Below are positions 46,310-58,377 of a DNA stretch of 64,000 nucleotides, piece after piece. Location: contig CM066730.1 in NCBI GenBank assembly GCA_033961575.1, forward strand, positions 114,638,523 to 114,702,522, written 5' to 3'. A program made the position numbers and the translations under genes. The stretch comes from Aselliscus stoliczkanus. Lineage: Eukaryota > Chordata > Mammalia > Chiroptera > Hipposideridae. Positions within the stretch are counted from its first letter, which is position 1. Each line of letters begins with the position of its first letter. The notes under the pieces were generated by a model. It searched no databases, was not told the origin of the DNA, and saw only the letters and a program-made list of their open reading frames with translations.

Positions 46310-46820
46310 CACTGTGAAAGTTCAGAATACCTGGGATATAGTGGGATGTAGAATTGAGGGGCAGGTCACAAAATTTTTCCAGATGGGGAAAATTAGCCTC
46401 CTTCTAAAGAAACTATCCCAATTGGCATCAGACTAATCAGTAACAGTACCAGATGTTGTAAAAGTAGGGCAATGTTTTCAAAACTTTAGGTGACAATAAT
46501 TTTCAATCTAGAATTCTATTCCCAGCCTGTCAGTCATGTGGAAGTAGAAAGAAGACGCTTTTTAGACATGCAAGAACTAACACATTATAATGGTTCAGAT
46601 AATTACTGGAAAGCATGCATCAACAGAACAAGAAACACAGTGTTTAAAAAAGGAAAGATGTGAAATCCAAAAAATGGATCAGAAGAAAGGCAAACTCATC
46701 TTATAATGACATCTGTGCCATCATCCAGAAAGAAAAAAGTCCATATTGGATCAGGAGAGGAAAATTTCTGAGAGAAGTTCTCTAGAAAAATTAGAGGTAC
46801 TTTACATGAGCCCACAGATA
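46310..46820 (+). mobile_element. Old L1 ORF1-end / 3'UTR-like fragment
   Basis: GGGCAATGTTTTCAAAACTT, ATTTTCAATCTAGAATTCTA, TTCCCAGCCTGTCAGTCATG, TTTTAGACATGCAAGAACTA and CTCTAGAAAAATTAGAGGTA are phrases of old L1M elements. The CTAGAATTCTATTCCCAGCC phrase corresponds to the conserved C-terminal ORF1 stretch. Reading frame lost. Confidence 0.6.
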
Positions 46821-46889
46821 TGTTTTTAAATTTATTTATAGTAGAGATATTGGAACATTTGGAAAATTAATCAAAAGTCTATAGAAAGA

Positions 46890-46998
46890 GGGGCCAGCCG
46901 AGTGGCGTAGTGGTTGGGAGCTGGCTTGGAACGCCAGCAGCCCTGGTTCGGATCCCACATATGAGGCAGTGACACTGCCCTCAAAAAAAAAAAAAAAA
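46890..46998 (+). mobile_element. tRNA-derived SINE, short type
   Basis: Head GGGGCCAGCCGAGTGGCGTA, stem CTGGCTTGGAACGCCAG, core GAGGCAGTGACACTGCCCTC (a small deletion of GGCC) and A tail. Target duplication AAAAGTCTATAGAAA at 46873-46887 and 46999-47013. Confidence 0.92.
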
Positions 46999-47085
46999 AA
47001 AAGTCTATAGAAACAGATGTGCAAAAAATGAAGCAATTGTCATTTGCAGGAGAAATAAAGGGCAGAAAAAGAAAAGGAACACAGA

Positions 47086-47155
47086 GGGCCGGCCGAGTGG
47101 CTCAGTTGGTTAAGAGCTCGCTCAAGAGTGGGAGTTGAGCTCTGAGCAACAGCAG
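47086..47155 (+). mobile_element. tRNA-derived SINE, GAGCTCGCTC type, 3'-truncated
   Basis: Same subfamily as 19108-19263: GGGCCGGCCGAGTGGCTCAG, then GAGCTCGCTCAAGAGTGGGA and GTTGAGCTCTGAGCAACAGC. It stops without a tail, so it is a truncated or later-deleted copy. Confidence 0.85.
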
Positions 47156-47334
47156 TTATAATGCACTATTTGGCTCATCACTGAAAAATATTTGCATTTG
47201 CATAATAAACTAAAATTGTTTTATTTAAACAAATATGTGGAAGAGTAAAGAAGCAGCACTGAGTTAACTTTTTATCAACTATGGCAAAAATATAATAAAA
47301 TTCTTAAAATTTATCAGTCAATAAATAAGCATAT

Positions 47335-47412
47335 TATTTGGATTAAGTGAGTTAGTAGCACTTAAAACAGTGACTGCTACATGGTAAGCAATATCAGCTA
47401 TTATTAGAAATA
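47335..47412 (+). repeat. MIR 3'-end fragment
   Basis: GATTAAGTGAGTTAGTAGCA, CTTAAAACAGTGACTGCTAC and a TCAGCTATTATTAG end match a MIR terminus. Confidence 0.6.
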
Positions 47413-47879
47413 TTAAATATCAGGGGAAAGAGCTAGAAAATTTGAGAGTGGTTGGGCATAAGATTCAGAGTGAGGAGAAAAATTATTCTAGTTTATTACA
47501 AGCTTTTTAGTACTACATGACTTTTAAAATAATATACATGTATTGCTTTTACAGAAATAAAAAATTAAATTAATAATAAAACAGTTACATTGTAGAATAA
47601 AATATAAACATAAAAATGTTAAAGCATTGTAAATAAGGAAGTAAAAAGTAATTTATAAGTGTAGTGAATGTAAATTTTAAGGAACAAAGTATGTATTGTA
47701 AAAAAAAAAAAAAGAGCATATTAAACTCTTCCATACACTACTGAGTTAAAAAATAAAAGAATTTTTAAAACAATCAGTCATGCTCAAAACAAGAAACATA
47801 CTCCATTAGCAAACAAACAAAACAAAAACCTAAAACACCAGACAGGTCTCCCTAAAAAGATATATTAAAAACAAGAGAA
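47413..47879. other. Very AT-rich sequence, unassigned
   Basis: Probably degraded retroelement DNA given its neighbours, but no diagnostic phrase was found. Confidence 0.4.
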
Positions 47880-48986
47880 ACAGATGGGAAACCAGGGTGT
47901 TAAGTGAAAACTAAAGCTGAATATCCAATGTACAACATGGGTGCAAATCACCCACAAAAAACTAGAAGTCAGAATAGTGCGTTACAGTCATTAATGGCTG
48001 CCAAAATATCTCCATCCATCAGCCCAAGACTATAGCCAAAAAGAATTCACCAGCCCACAAACAGGAGTAAGCACTGAGTTCTTATATTAGAACTAGAACT
48101 CTATTCTACACTGCATTTGGGGGAAGGACCTACAATTGCATTACTTTTGCAAGGTAATAAACCCAACCAATTCACAAACGTAAGCTTTGGTCAGAAACAG
48201 GCTGGAGGCCTGGGGCAGAGGCAGCCATGAAACTATCCCCACAAGGAGGATATCAGGTCCCAAGGAAATGAAAAGATGAGTTCATAAACAGAATTAAAAA
48301 CTATATTTTTAAAAAATCTCTCTCAAGGAGAGAGAACCAATAAACCAGAAAACTGAAGAAGTTAACCCCAAGAAAACAGAAATATTTGGGCAATATAAAA
48401 AGAACATTAAAATGAGTAGTATTTTAAATCCTCAAAGAGATAAAAGAAGGACTTTCATGAAAAAACATTAGGAAATAATAAATTAAAAATTTCTTGACAA
48501 TAAAAATTTTATAAAATACAAAATTTGATAGGTTAAAAAGGTTAGACAAAGATGAACTAGTAGAGAGAACTGAAGTAATCACCCAAAAGTTATTTAAAAA
48601 GAAAAAAAGGAAATTTGAGAGACATAGAGCATAAAGAAATGTTTAAAAAGCTCCAACATGGATCTCACAATAAAGGTTGCATAAGAATAGAGTGGAGAGA
48701 ATGGCAGTGGTGGAGGGGAGGAGCATAAAGAAAAACCGGGAATTTTCCAGAGTGAAAAGTCATGAGTTCTGAGACTAAGGGAGCCCATTAAGTGCCAAAA
48801 AAGGCAAAGTTTTAAAAATCCACACCTTAGATACATCATAGTGAAAGTGCACAATACCAAAATTAAAGAGAACTTAAAAGAATCAGAGATAAAAGAGAGA
48901 CAACCTATAAGTGAATGACAAACATATTGACAGCAAACCTCAGTAGCAACAATGACTACAATAAGATTGTAAATATTTTTTTTAGG
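47880..48986 (+). mobile_element. Old half-L1 / L1M 5'-half remnant, first part
   Basis: AAAACTGAAGAAGTTAACCC, AAACAGAAATATTTGGGCAA, GATAAAAGAAGGACTTTCAT, GACATAGAGCATAAAGAAAT, GAATTTTCCAGAGTGAAAAG and ACATCATAGTGAAAGTGCAC follow the ORF1 region of HAL1/L1M elements. It is interrupted by a younger L1 tail and resumes at 49309. All frames broken. Confidence 0.6.
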
Positions 48987-49308
48987 GGATCAGAAGGACT
49001 CATGTCTTGTCAGGGAGACCACTTCATGGATGGTGTAGTGCCCTGACCACTGCACTGTACATCTGAAGCTGCCGCTGAATAACATTAGATGTTGACTATA
49101 ATTTAACACATATATAGTCATGGGATGTGGAATATAGTGTGGGGATGGAGTCAATGGAATTGTAATAGATATGTATGATATTGGGGGTGGGAGGACAGGG
49201 GAGGGGGGAGGGAGTAGTCACTTTGTAAGGGGTGAAAAAGATAACCACTGCATTGTTTTGTACATCTGTAATTAATAATATAATAAAAAACAAAAAAGAA
49301 AAAAAAAG
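48987..49308 (+). mobile_element. Young-lineage L1 3' end, 5'-truncated
   Basis: CATGTCTTGTCAGGGAGACC, ACTTCATGGATGGTGTAGTG, ACTGCACTGTACATCTGAAG, a GTCATGGGATGTGGAATATA block, a G-rich tract, and CATTGTTTTGTACATCTGTA with an A-rich tail align in order with the 3'UTR of the element at 60500-60817. So both belong to one L1 lineage. I could not find a clear target duplication. Confidence 0.85.
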
Positions 49309-49620
49309 TCTATGGAATAAGTTTTAAGCATCAAGGAAAAATACTGAGTCTAGAATTCTATACAAACTACCATTCAACTGGTGGGATTCAAAAATTAATG
49401 ACCACAAGCTCTTTGATTTAAAAAGAAAAAACAATTAAAAGATGTATTCAGTAAGGGAAAACAATTAACCTTTGAAGGAAACAGCAAATGTGTGGGGGGA
49501 AAAAATTTGTAAAACATGTTAGTAAATCTAAGTAAGTATTGATATAAACAATACTGCCAATAATTCTTGTGTTCATAAACAAAGCGTAACTAATACTAGA
49601 TAATTCTAATTTAGAATCAA
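49309..49620 (+). mobile_element. Old half-L1 / L1M remnant, continuation
   Basis: TCAAGGAAAAATACTGAGTC, TAGAATTCTATACAAACTAC and ATTCAGTAAGGGAAAACAAT continue the ORF1 C-terminal region in the order expected after 48986. Confidence 0.55.
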
Positions 49621-51055
49621 TGGATGCTTATTCAGATGGAAGTTTAAGCTTCTAGGAAGAGAATGACATAGACACTGATAAAGTTTTGATGGAAAAATAA
49701 AAATTTGAATATATATGCTAAAAGTCTAGAAAAACTCCTTAAAAGAATAGAAACAGTAAGAGTAAGTTCCAAACCAATAGAAGAGAAAGAAATAAAGAAA
49801 ACTCGACCAACACACACAAGCAGAAAGGAAGAAAACAGAAAAAGATAAAAGCATAGTAAATAGAAAACATAAAATGACATAACAGAAATGTCTTAATAAA
49901 TGTAGGTAAACTGTAATTTTATTTTAAAAAAGAAACCAGGCAGGAAAAGTCTCTCTGAGACAGAGTGAGACTAGTAAAAAATACAGTTAAAAACAGTTAG
50001 AGAAAAACTGAGGGAATTCTGGTTAGAGATATTCTATTTTCTTACTAAAATTGAATAAAGAGAGTGAGGGGAACAGGAGTAGGGTTAATATTTGAGGGCT
50101 GCAGTGATTTTGTCAAAGCTTTTCGCTCAAAAGTAATAGAAATCCATATTGAAGGTAGTGACAATAAAGGGCAGTCTATTTAAATGACACAGAAACAAAC
50201 TGTCAAAAGAAAATCTGATTTGCCAATGGTCAACAGATTGGCTCACTGCAGTTCTGTATCAGATGTCCATCCTTTTCCAAACACCTGTGGCAGGGTTGGG
50301 GTGGGGTGGGGTACATGCTGAAAAATACAGCTATCTACAGGACAGTCCCAGGGCATATGAGGCATGCCCACCAAACCAGTCTCCAACACACAGACATAGC
50401 CTGAAACTGTGTGTCAGGAAGGAATGAGACAGGAAGTCTGTTCGAGTTGAGGAAAAGGCCAAGACTGAGAGCTCACCTTAAAACCAGATACTGGAAGCAA
50501 TAAGTGGAATTATTAGCCAAGGTTGTTTCATTTTCTCCAGCCAGTGAAGGGAATGGATGAAGTTGAAGATTGGGAGTGAAGATGATTAGCAAGCCTGGCA
50601 ACAGAAATTCCCATAGGATTCTGACTAGGTACAGTGGGAAGTAAAGGGGTTTGAAAGAGCTTAGGACTGAACGGGTAGGAAGGATGTAACGGATGTCTCA
50701 CTAAGGCTTGGTGGGAGCAGAAGGCAAGGGTAAGAGATGGTGACATAGGAATCGGAATGTCACTGCTGGAGGCTTCAAAGGCAGAGCAGTTCTGGCTGTA
50801 ACTGGAGAAAAAGATTGTCCAGATGGAATAGAGTGGAAGTCGTTAGAGCAGAGGAAGTCAAAGAGCTGTGAGTCATCAGTGATGACAGCAGACCAGGTGA
50901 AGAGGGATGCTGAGGGCAGGGTGCCAGGGTGCTCAATGAATCTGATGGTTGAGAGGTGGGGGTGGTGTATAATGAAGAGGCCATGAAAGTGGTGAGGAGA
51001 ACAGGAGACCACGGACGCAAACCCAATTCCTGGGCCCACGATAAATGCTAAGGAG
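49621..51055. other. Unassigned sequence, no gene seen
   Basis: The first part (to about 50060) is A-rich and may be more L1 debris. At 50528-51039 the minus strand is pyrimidine-rich, with overlapping frames of 72, 83 and 112 codons. Their overlap in different phases argues against a gene. Confidence 0.4.
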
Positions 51056-51059
51056 AATT

Positions 51060-51545
51060 AACAGCCTGCTTAAAATGGCTCCTGTCACTTTCAGGGTGAA
51101 ATTCTAATGCCTTAGCACGTAAGACCTATGTGATCCTTTATTTCCACCTCATCTCCCACCACTTCCCCCCTCCCTGAGGCCCTTCTCTCTTCTACTGAAC
51201 TATTTTCTTCCATCTACTCATGCTGACTCCTCAACCTGGAATTTCCTTTCCCTATATCTTTACCAACTGACTCCTACTTAGTTTTCAGAACTAAGCCTAA
51301 GAGTCATCTCCTCTGGAAAAAACCTTCCCTAAGTGAGTTCCCAGTCTAAGTTGAATGTCTCCCCACCCCATTCTGCTCTTACTGCACTTCAGGAGCCTGT
51401 CACAGCATTTGTCACACCACTTTCAAGTTTCTAAAGAGTAGGGGCTGCAGCTTATGCATTTTGGTGTCCCTAATACCTAGTGGGGTTCCTAGTATATAAC
51501 AGACTCTCAATACGTAAGTTTTAAGTATATGCATGAATTTCAACT
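51060..51545 (+). repeat. L2 fragment
   Basis: L2 3'-region order is clear: CCTTAGCACGTAAGACCTAT, TCAACCTGGAATTTCCTTTC, AGAACTAAGCCTAAGAGTCA, TCTCCTCTGGAAAAAACCTT, AGAGTAGGGGCTGCAGCTTA and a CCTAGTGGGGTTCCTAGTAT end. Confidence 0.8.
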
Positions 51546-52055
51546 AATCTGAAAGAAATTGTGTCATTACATTATATTAAGATGTGGAAATCAATAAAAC
51601 AACAGGTAACCAATATCTCCAAGTGACTTTCAATAGAATGGAGAATCAATAAGGGGTCATTCCACTAGTGAGAAGGGAGCAAGCAGAGGAAGGATGGGCT
51701 GTTAGGAAGGATACTGCATTGACTGATGAGATCAGGATGAAACAAGACAAAAGAAAGCTCACTAGACATGTTTGTCCCGTGAGTATGATTCTGGGTCACC
51801 GGGATAAGGAGACAAGGAACTGAAAGGCCACCAACACTTGGCTGTCCACTATACATTATCTCATGCCATCTGCACAGCAGACCTCTGAGATGGAAATGTA
51901 CATCCCCATTTTACTGGAAAGCCAGCAACAAGGTTCACAACTTAATTTAAGTGGAAAGTCATGGTAATTCTGTGGAATTTCCTTCCCAGATGTAGTAAGA
52001 TCAGCTGATTGCATCAGGCTTGAGCAGAAAGTTTATACAGTCCTGCAAAGGCATA
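51546..52055. other. Unique sequence with possible MIR scrap
   Basis: 51855-51960 (CATTATCTCATGCCATCTGC, GTACATCCCCATTTTACTGG) is probably an antisense MIR relic. The rest is unrecognised. Confidence 0.45.
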
Positions 52056-52059
52056 GGGC

Positions 52060-52205
52060 TCTGCTTTTTGGTTCTTCATGTGCCCTATAGCACCCAGCAT
52101 GTGTTATAGACTTGTTAGGACTCAATATGTATTTGTTTATTGCATGAATGAATGAACGAGTTGGTGAATTAATGAATGAATGAATCAGTGAATGAATGAA
52201 AGCTG
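52060..52205 (+). repeat. L2 3'-tail with GAAT repeats
   Basis: GCCCTATAGCACCCAGCATG, TAGGACTCAATATGTATTTG and a run of GAATGAAT-type repeats to 52200 mark an L2 terminus. Confidence 0.65.
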
Positions 52206-52239
52206 AACTGTATTTAGTATAAAGATCTGGCACTCTACT

Positions 52240-52425
52240 TAAGAAGCATTCTTTTATTTAACTCTCATAATAACCATGATTATCCTCCATTTTACAGATG
52301 CTTAAACTGAGGCTAAGAAAGTTTAAGAAATCACCCCAAGGTCATACCACTTAAAAGTGACAGAGCAAAAATCTCCCCAGGACTTTCTGCCTCAGAACCC
52401 TCATTACTAACTACTCTGCTACATG
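52240..52425 (-). repeat. MIR SINE
   Basis: Antisense MIR order: TTATCCTCCATTTTACAGAT, GCTTAAACTGAGGCTAAGAA, CACCCCAAGGTCATACCACT, AAGTGACAGAGCAAAAATCT and TACTCTGCTACATGGCCTC. Confidence 0.85.
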
Positions 52426-54334
52426 GCCTCTTCGCGAATTCCTTTTACTTTATGGATTCCTCCGGAAATCTCAGCTTCCCCATACAAAGATAGTCTCTGG
52501 AGCTTTAGCACCATGAAAAAAAGCACGAAACATGGGGAGTTGAGGGTGATTAGTTCAAAATGTTACAAATACATTGGCTTCACTTTTAGATATTTGTCCA
52601 ACAGGGGTGGAACAACTTTAATTAGTGTAACAGGACAATAGGAATTAAATTGGCTTGGTCACAAGATTTTTACAGGATGACATTGATGGTATTACTATCC
52701 AACTTCAAAGATTTGGAAAGATGTTCCTGCTAACACTGGAGAATAGAAACCTGTTTTTCATCAACTAGGCTGGCCTGACAAATTAAGTCTGTGGAGTCAT
52801 TAGATTAAGATAAGAGCTTATCTCCTAGGCTGACATTTATTCAGAGGTTTTTATACTGCGCAGCTAAGTAATTAGTGCTGTTGAATTTTTAACACTGCTT
52901 TGTCCAGTCATTCAAAAATTCTAGAGGTATATTTGCATCTCCTGTGTATGTTTTTGGTTATTAAAAATAGAAGAGCAGTACTACTGAATTACTTTAGAAG
53001 GTTTGAATAATTCTTCCAAAAGTTATTCTGTGGTGAAACATGCAGCTTAATGACTTATTTGCAGAAGAAGGGAGCAGTTCTCCCAAATTGATAAATGTGG
53101 AATAAGGAATTGCCTTTTACTGTGGGATCTATAATTTATTTCAAGGCACACATATTATAGGTTTATTATGTTCTAGTAGAATCATTAAAACTATGATCAC
53201 ATGTAGTAATAGTTTCCTGCTGTTTCACACCCCCAATTCAGGAAACATACTATAGATTCAGGGAACAGCTCAAAGTTGTGTGTTTTTTTAGTTTCTTTCC
53301 TATGGCTGATTTGACTGTGAAAGTCTTATTTTTCTGGTTTTCTTCTGGTTATAATAACAACTTGATTGCTATAGAATAAACTAATGTATTAAGCCTCCAC
53401 CAGGGTTTTGACAGTCTGTCAAACAAACAATGCTCACATTTTAAATGCTTGGTTTGCAACTTTCCAAGTTCTTTATTGAAATATTAATTAGTAATCCGAT
53501 GGGTAAGATCCCGTTTTTAGAAAGTTCATCACTTGGTTAAAGTTACATCCTGTTACTATTACTATCACATCATTTATTTTGTCCTAAGTGTGGACATCTC
53601 TCATCACTCAACATATCATACTTGCCACTTTAAAAAAAAAAATGTGGTGGAGAGGATTCCACAGGGATGAGTGAAAGTATTGGACTCTACAAGTTCACCT
53701 CAATGCCACCCAAAAGAAAGCCTCAAAGAAAAATCATACTTCAGAGACCCAGGTTGGAAGATGCGTTCTTTCATTAAAATTGGATACATGTGGTTTTCTA
53801 GTTAACAAGCTTAAGTTAAAGTCACTTGCTAATCAGCCACTGTGTGCAAAGGGTAGATAGCACCCCATGTCATGTGCACACACTGCCAGAGGTGAGCCAT
53901 CTCAGAAAGCATTCAAAAATCTCCGTACCTGTTATGGCACATAATCATCCTTTCTCAACACTCCAAGTAAATTCAAACACATGATTGGCTTCCCTGGAAT
54001 GCAGTGTAGTGAAAAGTTGACCACTTCAACAAGTCATTGAGCCTCTATTTCCTTAACTGAAGAACAGAAGTTTTCTCAGGATAATTTTTAAATATAGCAA
54101 ACCAGGACCCTGAATTTCTGATCTGTGATCTGACCCTCAAGTTGGAAGTGTAAGAATCCTGAGAGGGCAGAAAAAAATATGATCAAAGAAGACACTGAAT
54201 TTAGATTCACCTGAGGAATCTGCAAACTTTAGTTTAAAATAGTAATATAGAAACTCTGAAATTATATGACTATACTTTGTCATAGGATAGAGATCACAGT
54301 ATATTTGTTGAATAAATGAATGAATGAATGAGTT
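52426..54334. other. Unique AT-rich sequence, no gene seen
   Basis: Repeat-free stretch with ATTA/TAAT-rich parts at 52800-53000. No coding signal. Confidence 0.45.
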
Positions 54335-54545
54335 AATTGAGAGGCAGCATGGGATTTGGGGATTTACTGTCAGACAGGCGGGTTCAATTCCCAATTCTGC
54401 CACATATTTGCATTGTGCCTTTGGAAAATACTTAAACCTCTCTGAACCTGCTTCTTCATTAATGAATCAAGCACAAAAACTAGCCCATAGCGTTGATGGT
54501 AAGATGAAAAAAAACCTACATGAGCACATCATAGGCACTCAAAAA
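54335..54545 (+). repeat. MIR SINE
   Basis: GAGGCAGCATGGGATTTGGG, GCGGGTTCAATTCCCAATTC, TGCCACATATTTGCATTGTG, AAACCTCTCTGAACCTGCTT and a CATCATAGGCACTC end are in MIR order. Confidence 0.88.
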
Positions 54546-55229
54546 AACATCTGTTTTCATTTCTTTTCCCCCAGGGTTTTTTTTTTTTTTTAATTCTCTG
54601 GTTCCACAGACGTTGAATTGTAAAAATATGACCATCCAGCTTTCAAATTTATGTATTACCAACTACCCCAACACATTTGGTATGTGTTATTATTATCTTG
54701 CAATGTGTAATCATAACGGTGGAGAAGAGGAAAGGGCATAAAGCTTCCCTTCCAGCTCCCTATGGGTAATCAGGCCAGGGGAAGGTAGGCGGTGTTCATT
54801 GTGTTTACAATGTACTCCATCTCCGTACTCAGCCTTCCTTAACTCATCCACCCCCACCCCCGGCTTTCTGAAGAGCAACATGTAATTAGAGCACTAACGA
54901 GGTCATTTAGCAGAAACCATGGGTAGGGAGTAATGAATGTGCTATCAGGCTCGGAGAACAGCTTTGGCAAAAATCCAAACAGTCCATGTTCAACTCTGAT
55001 GAGCCAACCTAAACTTGGAAAACAGAACTTGGAGAAAGGTTAATAATAGGACACCAAAAATGAAAGCCCCCTTTCCGGAGTGACCAAGAACAAAGTTTTG
55101 AGTACAACCCTTTGAGAGCTGGTCTGTGTAGGTAATGGGCTTGGCATGAGGAGAAGCTGATAGCTGGCAAGATGGCTTGGGTGTTTCAGTGCCATTCCTG
55201 GGGATCTGTAGATTACAAAAACCCAGAAG
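54546..55229. other. Unique sequence; 54690-55110 possibly conserved
   Basis: Repeat-free, moderately GC-rich, with TAATTAGAGC and GTGTTTACAATG words near homeodomain- and forkhead-like sites. No coding frame. Function is conjecture. Confidence 0.3.
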
Positions 55230-55390
55230 GGACTTCAGAGGTCATGTAATTACATCTCCCCATTTTACAGATGGGTATAGAGCACTCCAGAGAGCTGAGT
55301 TGGCATGACCAGCCAATTAGAAACAGAGCCAGAGAGTACCAAGGCCTCCAGATGAGCAGGGCGGTATTTGATTCAGTAGCCCATGCTGTC
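55230..55390. repeat. Old dispersed repeat (same family as 18888)
   Basis: ACTTCAGAGGTCATGTAATT, CCCCATTTTACAGATGGG and AAACAGAGCCAGAGAGTACC share the layout of 18888-19060. Confidence 0.45.
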
Positions 55391-56780
55391 TCCTTGCCTC
55401 TGAGGATGACATTTAGGCGACCATTTGGACAGTGTACAATGGGACTTTAACTGGGGCCTCTTTTACTTGGACCACTTCTAGAGTATGAAGTCTCAGAAGA
55501 ATAGACTTATCCATTCACCAGTTTGCATTTGGAATTAGCACTCTCAATTCAGTAGTAACTGCTAACATTGCTGTGGCTTTCAACTGTATAGAAAAGGAAG
55601 TGGAGGAAGAGAGACCAAAAGAAGCCAAATACTTCCAAACCCATGCTGGAGCTCTACCCATCCCATCCCCCACCACCCCAGCTGAAGGAGTTGGTACCCT
55701 AACTTCCGCCAGCACCTGGCCTTGCCCGTAAGTAAGTAGGTTAAATAATAGGCCACAAGCTGTACTACTCTTTTCTTTCCAGTTTTTAGATGTTGTTGGA
55801 ATGAATAAAATAAACATTACTGCAAAAGTGTTTCATCATTGTGATTCTCAATTAATAGATGTTAAAAATACGACTATGTTCATATGGAGGGGTCCATGAA
55901 GGTTTTATAACATTAAAAAAGGACTTCTGTGGTCAAAAAGGTAGGGAATGTCTGTTCTAGCCTTTTGCTCTCGACATTTATCCCTATTTTTCTGTTTTTG
56001 TTTTAAACCAGGTTTTAAAAATCTGTTTTACATGTTCAAAAGTAGAGAAAGAAAGAACTTAGTCACTACCAATACACAGTATTAACTATCATAGTATCAA
56101 AATTCACAGAACGGATTTTGTTCTAGGGATCATTTTCATTTCAACATTTATAAAGCGCTTACCACATACACAACACTACAGAGCAGTCAGGAACAAGGAG
56201 ATAGAGCATATAATGTGTTTTGAGAAACTTACTCTTCATTTGGGCAGCCCCAGCATATGTACAAAGATAGTGTAAAGAATAGTTATAAGGAAATGTATGA
56301 GAATTCCTAGGAGTGTGTGTCTTACTTCCCATTTAATATATTTTTGTCTTTCATTTGAAATGGTCACTGAAGAGTGTGGCTTTGGAGTGGCCTTTAGATC
56401 CAGGAGGCACTTATTTGCTCTTTTGACATGTGTAAGTGTCTCATTGGGGGCCCTCTTCTTGGAACAGCCCCTCCATACAATTGGGCTGCTTCAAGAGTGA
56501 TCCACCAGGAGCCAGGTTTTCTCTAAGGGTTCTATTCCTGTTTCCTGGCATGCTATATTCCTCACACCCAGATACTATACACATGCCCCCATTGTTCTCC
56601 AGGAGCCAATGGGAAGCAGGGAGAAAATCTGCCTGACAGGGAGTGGTAAGTCTCAGTAGCATGGTACAATGCCAAAACTAATGCAACCGCGATAAAAATA
56701 ATGCGATGGTGATAGCTGCGCCTTTGGGATGGGGGCCTGGGAGGGCCATTTTCGTTCCCTTAACATCTTCCTTGTTTGAC
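55391..56780. other. Unique sequence, no gene seen
   Basis: An old-repeat scrap at about 56137-56215 (TTTATAAAGCGCTTACCACA). Frames of up to 100 codons are not recognised. Confidence 0.45.
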
Positions 56781-56783
56781 TTT

Positions 56784-56902
56784 TTATTTTTTTTATTTTT
56801 TTGTTTTTGAGGGCAGAGTCACTGGCCCTCATATGTGGGACCTGAACCGGGGCCACTGGTTTCCCAAGCCTGGGCTTAACCACCGCGCCACTCGGCCAGC
56901 CC
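56784..56902 (-). mobile_element. tRNA-derived SINE, short type
   Basis: Minus-strand head GGGCTGGCCGAGTGGCGCGG, core GAGGGCCAGTGACTCTGCCC and A/T-rich tail. The target duplication TTCCTTGTTTGACTTT is perfect over 16 bases (56768-56783 and 56903-56918). Confidence 0.93.
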
Positions 56903-57109
56903 TTCCTTGTTTGACTTTGAAAACAACGTCATGATAAGAGAAAGCTTTTCAAAGCTCTAGATTACCAATGAATTCACTATAAAACAGTGTAGAACAAGGT
57001 TTTGTGGCCACAGATGCTGCCCAGTTGTTTAAAATGAAGGACTGACCAAGAAGTTTTTTTCTCCTTCGCCCGTCCTCATTGTGGAAGCAGCAGGTCAGAA
57101 TCTGATCAT

Positions 57110-57365
57110 ACTCTGGTGGCATGACAGACAGCTTGCTGGACTGGAACCCAGTCTTTGGGTCTAGACAGTCCCTGGTTCAAATTCTAGATTAGGCACTTCA
57201 GAGCTGTGTGGCCATAAGCAAGTTACTTAGCCTCTCTGAACTTTGGTCTCCTCATTGAAAAAATAGAGATGCCAATGATATATACCTTATAGGATCACTG
57301 TGAAGACTAAATGAGACAAAAGATGTCAAGACACTTGAGACATAGTAGGTACTCAGTGAATTTTA
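57110..57365 (+). repeat. MIR SINE, near full length
   Basis: CAGTCCCTGGTTCAAATTCT, GAGCTGTGTGGCCATAAGCA, AGTTACTTAGCCTCTCTGAA, CCTTATAGGATCACTGTGAA and GACATAGTAGGTACTCAGTG are all in MIR order. Confidence 0.92.
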
Positions 57366-58059
57366 GTTATGTTTCTGGAGCAAAATTCAAATACTTTCTA
57401 CTTCAGGAGGGAAAAATAAAACAAACCACCTTGTCAGGATGCAACAGCTGGTGCTAAGAACTAATGTAACCACATCAGGGGAGAGTGCCACCATCCTCAG
57501 AGTCAAATGTACTTACGGATATAGCAATTTGCATCTTGTCAAATGTTCCCTAACATTTTGCAAAAATCCCCAAATGTCAAATTAGTGAATAATCTGTACA
57601 GTGCTGTGGATCTTGTTATCCTGTGACTGATTCATAACATATTTTGGGTGTCCTAGACACCAGTCCAAGTGAATGTTAGTAAATAAGGAACATCACATCT
57701 TCCCTCACAAGGCTCTGAAATCAATACAAGCTTCCACTTGCAAAGAAAGAATATAAACCTTGAGGGCCAAAGAGTGCCTCATATTTCTGAGAGCTGAGTC
57801 AGCTGTCACCAATATGTATAGACCTAGCACTGACCATATGCCCAGTCCTGAGATAGGCAGCAGGTGGGGGCAGGAGTGCAGGGATGAGGTTCTAAATCTC
57901 AATCCCTGAGTCCATACTAGCTACTTGGCTTCATATATATTTTCTTACTTAATCTTCTCAAGACTCATTTTTATTTGCTTAACAAATAGTGACATAGTGC
58001 TTGCTCTGTGTGTAGTGCTTCCCTGGGGGCCTACTTCTTGGGAAAGCCCCTTCATACAA
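57366..58059. other. Unique sequence, no gene seen
   Basis: Nothing recognised. Confidence 0.4.
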
Positions 58060-58255
58060 GAGTATTATAACTGCGTACAATCCTCAGAATAACCCAATGG
58101 GGTAGGCACCATCAGATCTCCATTTTACCAATTAGGAAACTGAGGCTCAGGGAGGTGCAGTGGCTTCGCTAAGGCCACAAAGTAAGTGGCAGAGTTAAGG
58201 TAGGAACTCAGACAATCTGGCTTCAGAGTCCATGCTCTTAAACATTAAATGCCGC
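58060..58255 (-). repeat. MIR SINE
   Basis: Antisense order: AATCCTCAGAATAACCCAAT, GGAAACTGAGGCTCAGGGAG, GCTAAGGCCACAAAGTAAGT, GGCAGAGTTAAGGTAGGAAC and TCCATGCTCTTAAACATT. Confidence 0.92.
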
Positions 58256-58257
58256 CT

Positions 58258-58377
58258 CCTGAGGTGGGCGCCATGATAATGCCCATTGTACAGTTGAGGA
58301 AACTGAGACTCAGAAAGATGAGTAATGCTGCCGAAGATATCACATGGCTAGTGGGTGGTGAAAGAGCTGGAATTTAA
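58258..58377 (-). repeat. Second MIR SINE, adjacent
   Basis: GGTGGGCGCCATGATAATGC, GAGGAAACTGAGACTCAGAA and CACATGGCTAGTGGGTGGTG, AAAGAGCTGGAATTTAA repeat the MIR antisense order directly after the first copy. Its end is where the half-L1 element was inserted. Confidence 0.85.

Noticed and set aside
50528..51039. Possible minus-strand gene of 112 codons
   Set aside because: Three overlapping frames in a pyrimidine-rich strand, no motif, no start context or homolog recognised.
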